Source: Caballeronia zhejiangensis
GTDB lineage: Bacteria; Pseudomonadota; Gammaproteobacteria; Burkholderiales; Burkholderiaceae
Direction: 5' to 3'
NCBI RefSeq assembly: GCF_000698575.1
Contig: NZ_JFHD01000016.1
Coordinates: 93,397-157,396 of the forward strand
DNA length: 64,000 bases
A program made the translations under genes and the position numbers. Below the pieces are notes generated by a model. The model saw nothing but the letters and a program-made list of their open reading frames with translations, did not search any database and was not told where the DNA came from. Shown in pieces: positions 57,831-64,000 of this stretch (its first letter is position 1; each line of letters starts with the position of its first letter).

Positions 57831-60110
57831 TTAACGCACGGTCGCGGCGTCTTCTGCGTCTGTCCGCATCATCAGGCTCGCGAGCAGGACGGGGCGGCTC
57901 AACAGAAAACCCTGCACCTTGTCGCAGCGCACGTCGCGCAGCGTGTCGAGCTGCTCCTGCGTCTCGACGCCTTCCGCGACCACCGTCACGCCGAGCTTGT
58001 GCGCGAGATCGATCACGCCTTCGACGACCGTGCGCACCATCGCGTCGGTGGCGATGTTGTCGACGAAGGATTTGTCGAGCTTCAGCACGTCCGGCCGGAA
58101 GCGCGCGAGATAGCTGAGACTCGAATAGCCGGTGCCGAAATCGTCGATGGCGATGCGTACGCCCATCGCGCGAACGTTCGACAGCACGACCTGCGCATCA
58201 TCGACGTTGTCGATCAGCGCGGATTCGGTGATCTCGAGCGTGATGCGGTTCGAATCGATGCCGGCGCGCCTGATCGCGTGCCGCAGAACCGACACGAGGC
58301 GCGGATCGCGGAACTGCTTCGGCGACACGTTGAGCGCGACCGAGCAAGCCTGCGGCAGCGCGAGCGCGAGTTGCGACCCGGCCTGCACGGCCTCGCGAAT
58401 GACCCAGTGCCCCGCCTCGACGATCAGCGCGCTCTCTTCGAGCACCGGCACGAACGCGCCCGGACCGAGCAGCCCGAGCTGCGGATGATTCCAGCGCAAC
58501 AGCGCCTCGACACCGACAAGCGCACCGGAATCGACGCGATATTGCGGCTGATAATGCAGCACGAACTCCTTCTCGCGGATCGCGCCGTGCAGTTGCGCTT
58601 CGAGATGCGCGCGCGCGAGATCGTCCTTCTCGCGATCGCCGAACACGCGAAACGTGTTGCGGCCCGCGCGCTTCGCGGCGTACATCGCCATGTCGGCGCT
58701 GATGAAAAGCGCTTCGGGCGTGCGTCCGTGTTCGGGATAGAGCGCGACGCCGATCGAGCACGTCATCGTCACGCTCTTGCAGTCGATCTCGATCGGACGA
58801 TGGCACGCGAGCGAGAGCTTGCGGCACGCGCGCTCGATGCTTTCCTGATCGAAGCTGCCGGGCAGGATCACGGTGAACTCGTCGCCGCCCGGCCGCGCGG
58901 CCACGGCGCCATCGGGCAGCGTTTCCGCGATGCGTCGCGCGATGGTGCGCAGCACCGCATCGCCGGCGATATGACCGGCCGTGTCGTTGATCGACTTGAA
59001 GCGATCGATGTCGATGAAGAGATACGCGAACGGCGCGAGCGCTTCACAGCGCTTCACGAGCGCGTCCATCATCGCGTTGCGATTGGCGAGTCCGGTGAGG
59101 CTGTCGGTGTTCGCGAGCCGATGCAGTTCCTGAAGGCGCTCGCGCTCGTCGGTGGCATCGACGCACACGCTCACGACGCGCGACACCGCGCCGTCCTCGA
59201 TGACCGGATAAATATCTGCGCGCACCCAGCGCGTGCGATCGTGCTGCAGGCAGAGACGAAAATAGCTCTGCGTGGCCGCGCCCGTGTTCACGGCGGTACG
59301 CATTTCGTCGCGCAGCGCGGGCAGGTCTTCGGGATGCACGCTTTGCGACCAGGCGGTCTGATCGGCTTCGAGCGCGGACATCGGCATTTCCCACATGCGT
59401 TCGAACGCGGAGCTCACATGCAGAAGCTCGCGGAAATCGCGCGTCGCGGTCCAGAAGACGGCATCGACGTGATCTTCCATGTCCTTTTGCACGCGCGCGT
59501 TGCCGCGCAATTCGTCGATGAGATTGCGCTCCGCCGTGATGTCGCGCGACTTGCACAGCACCGCGCTCACCCGTCCGTGCTCGCCGTAGACGGGCGCGAA
59601 GGTCGACGTCCACCATTTCAGCGTGCCGTTCATCGTGCGGCAGGCTCCGGAGAACGACGTCGATTCACCCGCTTTCGCGCGTTCGAAGGCACGCCGCGCG
59701 TCGGGGCCGTCCCAGAGCGCGAGCCAGTCGACGCCGATGAGATCGTCTGCGTGATCCGCTTCGATGAGCTGCCCGCCGACCTCCGAAATGCACATGATGC
59801 GGCCTTCGAGCGACAGCAGCTTGAGACAGTCCTCGGCGATGGCGAGCAGCCCATGCGCGACCTGACGTGCGACGAAGATCTTGCGATTCGCTTCGTGCAT
59901 GCGATGCACGACGAACGCCGCGCCGAAGACGAGCACGCCGAGCAACACGTTCCACGGCAGCGGCACGAAGATGGTTCCGCACGCGGCGGCGAGCACGCCG
60001 AGCGGCGCGAGACCGAGCGCACCGAAACGGCGTGCGCGTTCGATGTAAGGCCGGTTCCTGGCGATGGTCTCGCCGATGGTCCCGAGGAAATCGTTGGCGC
60101 CTCTCTGCAC
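57831..60110 (-). CDS. PAS-GGDEF-EAL cyclic-di-GMP signalling protein
   Basis: A 759-residue protein. Two hydrophobic helices (about 32-70) anchor it in the membrane; PAS domains follow at about 90-195 and 215-325; then a GGDEF domain with the intact Gly-Gly-Asp-Glu-Phe (408-412) and an EAL domain with Glu-Ala-Leu-Leu-Arg-Trp (535-540). No Arg-x-x-Asp inhibitory site is seen five residues before the GGDEF motif. Both motifs look intact, so it could make and degrade c-di-GMP; which activity dominates is not visible. Upstream, 76 bases away, lies the broken hybrid kinase gene on the same strand. Confidence 0.93.
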   Translation of the reverse strand: MQRGANDFLGTIGETIARNRPYIERARRFGALGLAPLGVLAAACGTIFVPLPWNVLLGVLVFGAAFVVHRMHEANRKIFVARQVAHGLLAIAEDCLKLLSLEGRIMCISEVGGQLIEADHADDLIGVDWLALWDGPDARRAFERAKAGESTSFSGACRTMNGTLKWWTSTFAPVYGEHGRVSAVLCKSRDITAERNLIDELRGNARVQKDMEDHVDAVFWTATRDFRELLHVSSAFERMWEMPMSALEADQTAWSQSVHPEDLPALRDEMRTAVNTGAATQSYFRLCLQHDRTRWVRADIYPVIEDGAVSRVVSVCVDATDERERLQELHRLANTDSLTGLANRNAMMDALVKRCEALAPFAYLFIDIDRFKSINDTAGHIAGDAVLRTIARRIAETLPDGAVAARPGGDEFTVILPGSFDQESIERACRKLSLACHRPIEIDCKSVTMTCSIGVALYPEHGRTPEALFISADMAMYAAKRAGRNTFRVFGDREKDDLARAHLEAQLHGAIREKEFVLHYQPQYRVDSGALVGVEALLRWNHPQLGLLGPGAFVPVLEESALIVEAGHWVIREAVQAGSQLALALPQACSVALNVSPKQFRDPRLVSVLRHAIRRAGIDSNRITLEITESALIDNVDDAQVVLSNVRAMGVRIAIDDFGTGYSSLSYLARFRPDVLKLDKSFVDNIATDAMVRTVVEGVIDLAHKLGVTVVAEGVETQEQLDTLRDVRCDKVQGFLLSRPVLLASLMMRTDAEDAATVR

Positions 60111-60186
60111 CGTTCTGGCCCTGTTCTAGTGATGGGTTTGATCGGTGTTTATCGGCGCGGAGAAGAAAGTCTTGAGAAAGGAACCG

Positions 60187-62362
60187 CTACGCCGCGGCCT
60201 GCAACGCCCCCGCGATTTCCTTCGCCAGCGCCTCCGCGCGATACGGCTTGCCGAGCAAGGTCACGTTCGGCCGCAGCACGCCATCGCGCGAGATGATGTC
60301 GCGCGTATAGCCGGAGACGTAGATCACCGGCACGGGCCGCTCCTGCGAAAACGCCCATTCCGCGAGATCGGCGCACTTCACTTTGCCGGGCATCACGACG
60401 TCGGTGAGAATCAGGTCGACGTTCACGCCGCTTTCGAGCACGCTCATCGCGGCATCGCCGTTAGCGGCGCGCAGCACCGTGTAATGCATCGCTTCGAGTA
60501 TCGCGACCGTCGACATCAGCACGGCCGGATCGTCATCGACGACGAGCACCGTCGCGCCGCCCGTGTGCGCCGTCATCGCATCGACGCGCAGTTGCGCGGT
60601 TTCATCGTCGAAGCTGCGCGGAAAGAACATCTCGACCGTCGTGCCCACATCGACCGAACTCGACACCGCGATATGCCCGCCCGACTGCTTGACGAAGCCG
60701 AACACCATCGAGAGGCCGAGACCCGTGCCGTGCCCTTCCGGCTTCGTCGTGAAGAACGGCTCGAATGCGCGTTCGAGCACGTCGGGCGCCATGCCCGCGC
60801 CGGTGTCCGATGCGGACAGCTTCACGTATTCGCCCGGATGCAGATCCTTGCCCTCGCACGCCGCGGCATCGAGCGCTTCGTTCGAGCAGACGAGCGTGAG
60901 CTTGCCGTCGCCGCGCATGGCATCGCGCGCGTTGATCGCGAGATTCAGCAGCGCGTTTTCCAGTTGATTGCGGTCGACGCAGAAGTTCCATGCGTGCTCC
61001 GCGAGCAACGTGTTGATGCATACCGACGGTCCCACTGCATGCCGCAAGAGCTCGCGCATCTCTTTGAACAGGCGCTGCGGATTGATCACGACCGGCGACT
61101 GCGGTTGCCGCCGCGCGAACGACAGCAATTGCGAAGCGAGCTTCGCGCCGCGCTGCACGGCTTCCATCGCGGCGTGTACGCGCTCGGGCACGCGGCTGTC
61201 CGTCGGCGGCAAATACTGCAGCAATTGCAGGTTGCCGCTGATCGCCTGCAGCGTGTTCGTTGAAGTCGTGCGCGACGCCGCCCGTCATCGCGCCGAGCGC
61301 TTCCATTTTCAGGCTCTGACGCAATTGCGCCTCCACCGCGATGCGCGCGGCCACGGCTTCGGAGATCTTGTCTTCGAGACCGCGCGTCAGTTCCCGCAAG
61401 GTCTCTTCGGCGATCCTGCGATCGTGAATGTCGATGATGACGCCGGGAAAGCGCATTGGTGTGCCGGTTTCGTCGTGGTCGCAGCGGCCGGTGGCGAGAA
61501 TCCAGGTCCATCGCGCATCGCCGGAAAGGATGCGGTATTCGGCGCGAAACGGCTCGCCGTGCTGCAGCGTGCGCACGATAAGCCCCCTGACGCGTTCCAG
61601 ATCCTCGGGATGGATCTTCGCGAACGCCGCCTCGATCGGCATGCCGCGCGCCACTTCGTCGAGCGAAAACGAAAACGTGCGCGCGAAGCGCTCATCGCCT
61701 TTCACGCGATTGTCGGGAATGTCCCACACGAACGTGCCGAGCACCGCGCCGGAATTGAGCGCGAGTTGCAAGCGCTCATCGGCTTCGCGAAACGCGCGTT
61801 CGGCTTCGGCGCGCGTGCGTTCGAGCAGCACGCGCCCGGTCGTTTCGACGACGATCGCGAGCACGCCGACGGGCACGCCTTCGTTCGACGCGACCGGGCT
61901 GTAATGCAGATCGAGCCACACTTGCGCATCGCGACCGTCGCGCGGCAACGTAAAGCTCATGTCGCGATACGAAAGCGATTCTCCGCGCAGTCCCGTATCG
62001 AGCACATTGCGATTGAACTCGGCCGCCTCGGGCCACGCCGCTTCGATCGGCATGCCGAGAATGCGCGGATGACGCCCGCCCGAAAAATGCGCGTATGCGT
62101 CGTTATAGAGCAGCGTGCCTTCGTCGCCCCATAGCACGGCCATCGGCAACGCGTTGCGCAGCATCATCTGCACGACGGAGCGCAACACTTGCGGCCATGC
62201 GTCGATGGGACCGAGCGGCGTCGCGCGCCAGTCGTAGTCGCGAATGGCGCGCGCTGTTTCGCCGACCCAGGAATCGAGCTGACGGTGATCGGAGATATTC
62301 GAAGTCAAAACCGGCCTTAACTGTCTGAAGAATCGCGTGGTCGTTCGCGAATTCGACAGCAT
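60187..62362 (-). pseudogene. hybrid histidine kinase split by a one-base insertion
   Basis: Together the two frames encode a roughly 725-residue hybrid kinase: PAS-type sensor regions (about 1-330), a HisKA domain with the H-box His365 (Val-Ala-His-Asp-Phe-Asn), then in another frame the ATPase domain (Asp-Thr-Gly-Ala-Gly-Met and Gly-Thr-Gly-Leu-Gly-Leu) and a receiver domain (Val-Asp-Asp-Asp-Pro and Leu-Thr-Asp-Val-Val-Met). The frame breaks right after the Asn of the H-box. Removing one base, the C at 61258, restores Asn-Asn-Thr-Leu-Gln-Ala-Ile and joins the halves. A real mutation or a base-call error are both possible. Confidence 0.85.
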
Positions 62363-62405
62363 AAAGGCTATTCGTTCAGACCTGAAGCGCTACCCGCCAT
62401 GCCTC

Positions 62406-63044
62406 TTATCCGCGCTTCGGTTTGCGCACCGCGCGCACCTTGCCCGTGCGCCCGCCGCCGCAGAAAAAGCGGTCGCGTCCATCCGATTCGAGTCCCGACA
62501 CGCCCACGCCTTCGGGCATGTCGAGCCGCTCGATGACTTCGCCCGATTGCGCATCGATGTGCCGCAACTCGCTTTCGTCGCCTTCCCACGTCGCGTGCCA
62601 CAGTTCGCCGTCGATCCACGTCACGCCCGTCACGAAGCGATTCGACTCGATCGTGCGCAGGATCGCGCCATCGTCCGGATCGATCTGATGAATCTTGCGT
62701 TCGTTGTACTGCCCGACCCAGAGCGTGCCCTCGGCCCACGCGAGCCCCGAGTCCGCGCCGCCGCCCGGCGCGGGAATCGTCGACACGACGCGACCGGTTC
62801 GCGGATCGATCTTCTGGATGCGGTCCTCGGCGATCTGAAACAGATGCTCGCCGTCGAACGCGGTGCCCGCATGCGCCGCGACCTTGAGCGTTCGCGCCTT
62901 CTCGCCGCTTTCGGGATCGAAGGCGTTGAGCGTATCGCCGGCGGCGAACCACACATGCTCGCCGTCATACGTGACGCCATGCACGCCGTCGATATCCGGA
63001 AAAGGCCCATATTCGCGGATGATTTCCGCCTTCGCGCGTTTCAT
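62406..63044 (-). CDS. beta-propeller protein resembling glutamine cyclotransferase
   Basis: A 212-residue protein without a signal peptide made of short repeats, each with an aromatic-Asp-Gly pattern (Tyr-Asp-Gly-Glu-His-Val-Trp-Phe, Phe-Asp-Gly-Glu-His-Leu-Phe, Trp-Ala-Glu-Gly-Thr-Leu-Trp-Val, Trp-Ile-Asp-Gly-Glu-Leu-Trp-His) followed by a Asp-Pro-x-x-Gly turn. This is a five-bladed propeller arrangement like glutamine cyclotransferase or NHL/PQQ-like proteins. Catalytic residues of the cyclotransferase are not certain. It starts 36 bases after the HTH gene upstream. Confidence 0.78.
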   Translation of the reverse strand: MKRAKAEIIREYGPFPDIDGVHGVTYDGEHVWFAAGDTLNAFDPESGEKARTLKVAAHAGTAFDGEHLFQIAEDRIQKIDPRTGRVVSTIPAPGGGADSGLAWAEGTLWVGQYNERKIHQIDPDDGAILRTIESNRFVTGVTWIDGELWHATWEGDESELRHIDAQSGEVIERLDMPEGVGVSGLESDGRDRFFCGGGRTGKVRAVRKPKRG

Positions 63045-63080
63045 CGCCGTCCTCCTGATGATTGATTCGATGGCTTCATG

Positions 63081-64000
63081 CTAATCACTCGCGAGATCGA
63101 CGGGGAGTAACAAGGCCGTCGCGAATCCGGGCATCGGCGGCGTGGTCCAGCGGCGCGCACGGCCGCGACCGAATGATTGCACCTTGCCGCTCGCGGCGAG
63201 CGCATCGAGCGATCGCTGCACCGTGCGCTGACTCGCGCCAAGCGCAATGGCGAGCGCGGAGCTGGACCACGATTCGCCATCGGCGAGAAACGCGAGCAGC
63301 GGCGCATGTTCGTCTTCGACGGGCAACGCGAGCACCGCAACGTCGCGCGCGTGACGCGGCTTCAGCACGAAGCCGCGCGGCGTCGCATCGATGTTCGCGT
63401 GTGCGCGCAGCATCGTGCGCAGCCGGCCCATCTCGACGCGCAAGCGCGCGCGATGCGTTTCGTCCGCTTCACGAATGCGAAACGCGCGCAGGATCAGCGC
63501 GTCGCGAGGCACATCGCCGGGCCACGCTTGCGCGAGCATGCGCGCGAGCGTGAAGAGCACGGGGCGCGTCGCGAGCGACATCGACGTGCCGTTTTCGCGC
63601 ACGCAAAGACGGCACGCATCGACGACGAAGGCATTCGATGCGAACAGCGCTTCGACTTCATCGAGCCGGAGCAGCCGCTCTTCGCCCTGCGCGATGAGAC
63701 GCGCGGCGGGCGCGTTGAGGATGCGCCACGCGCTGTCGACTTCGGCGGCGAGCGCGGGAATCGCAGCCTCACGCGCGGCGAGCGTCGCGCGTTCGAGCGC
63801 CGCGCGCGCCGCGTGGGTCTGCAGACGGCGCATCGCGATGCCCGCGTCGATGAGTTCATGCGCGGCCCGCGATGCAGCGGGCAGCGCCGCATGATCCAGT
63901 TCGTCGAGCATGCGTTGCGCATCGTCGATCCGTCCGATGAGAAGCGCGCGCCGCACTTCGAGATAGCGCGCGTGCGCGGCGTTGACGTGATCGCCGTGCG
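63081..64000 (-). CDS. helical-repeat and HTH protein, N-terminal part outside the window
   Basis: The C-terminal 306 codons of a gene that continues past base 64000; the minus strand is open from the window edge with no start in view. Residues visible first are an Ala/Leu/Arg-rich helical repeat region of TPR type (Arg-Ala-Leu-Leu-Ile-Gly-Arg-Ile-Asp-Asp-Ala), then a middle domain (Gly-Glu-Glu-Arg-Leu-Leu-Arg) and, near the end, a winged-helix-like HTH (Ala-Leu-Ala-Ile-Ala-Leu-Gly-Ala-Ser-Gln-Arg-Thr-Val-Gln-Arg-Ser). It is likely a transcriptional regulator of the BTAD/AfsR-like kind, but the family is uncertain. Confidence 0.7.
   Translation of the reverse strand, partial: HGDHVNAAHARYLEVRRALLIGRIDDAQRMLDELDHAALPAASRAAHELIDAGIAMRRLQTHAARAALERATLAAREAAIPALAAEVDSAWRILNAPAARLIAQGEERLLRLDEVEALFASNAFVVDACRLCVRENGTSMSLATRPVLFTLARMLAQAWPGDVPRDALILRAFRIREADETHRARLRVEMGRLRTMLRAHANIDATPRGFVLKPRHARDVAVLALPVEDEHAPLLAFLADGESWSSSALAIALGASQRTVQRSLDALAASGKVQSFGRGRARRWTTPPMPGFATALLLPVDLASD

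Noticed and set aside
1..64000. tRNA, rRNA, CRISPR arrays, insertion sequences and prophage genes
   Set aside because: I looked for cloverleaf-type repeats, regular short repeats with spacers, transposases with terminal repeats and phage structural genes and saw none.

Overview
The window looks like chromosomal DNA from a Burkholderia-group betaproteobacterium (Burkholderia, Paraburkholderia or Caballeronia). It is GC-rich throughout. It carries a Gram-negative porin of the 370-residue neisserial/burkholderial type, a PqiBC lipid-transport tail, a PhoX with Tat signal, many LysR/AraC/LuxR regulators, and sugar-acid and betaine catabolic genes. I see no rRNA, tRNA, insertion sequence, CRISPR array or prophage. 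Coding density is high and nearly every gene has a purine-rich ribosome binding site.

Layout. 1-923: end of a pqiB-pqiC operon. 933-7192 (minus): a compact operon of a PHA-synthase-like DUF3141 protein, a phosphate acyltransferase, acetate kinase, FabI and an unrecognised 333-residue protein. 7340-10523 (minus): SulP transporter, polyphosphate kinase 2, an RRM-like RNA binder and a small membrane protein. 10711-16999: envelope proteins (outer-membrane barrel, BamE-like lipoprotein, glycine-zipper protein, a DUF2950 remnant), a VIT-like membrane protein, fermentative D-lactate dehydrogenase and an AAE-family exchanger. 17089-26779: glycogen debranching enzyme, a second SulP, an acyl-CoA ligase, a porin and a MalT-like regulator. 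26895-34417: a universal-stress/hemerythrin-like fusion, quinone oxidoreductase, dioxygenase, serine hydrolase, M20 amidohydrolase, GlxA-type regulator, SDR and MFS genes. 34504-38807: a galactarate/glucarate catabolic unit (garD divergent from kdgD plus a GudP-like transporter) with paired operators and strong terminators. 39226-45548: SRPBCC protein, a Tat-exported MmgE/PrpD protein, then a betaine-type binding protein, an MHS transporter, an M19-like protein and a PAS-LuxR regulator. 46010-51696: PhoX with a candidate Pho box, a degenerate reading frame, and a cadA-cadR metal efflux unit with a His/Gly-rich zinc-ribbon partner. 51717-56741: a hydrolase/MlrC/MFS operon divergent from its LysR regulator. 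56792-64000: small unknown proteins, a GGDEF-EAL protein, a hybrid histidine kinase broken by one inserted base, a beta-propeller protein and a truncated HTH protein.

How it fits together. The first 30 kb reads as an energy-reserve and low-oxygen block: acyl-phosphate to ATP (Pta/AckA), a PhaC-like enzyme, polyphosphate kinase, glycogen debranching, lactate dehydrogenase and a universal stress protein. That physiological reading is inference from gene content. The second half is a series of independent catabolic or resistance cassettes, each next to its own regulator or operator.

Most interesting items: the DUF3141-Pta-AckA-FabI-unknown operon with a conserved Cys-Asp-His set; the one-base insertion just after the H-box of the hybrid kinase; the inverted operator pair between garD and kdgD differing by an 11-bp insert; an M19-like enzyme that lacks the usual first metal motif; and a PrpD-family enzyme with a twin-arginine signal.
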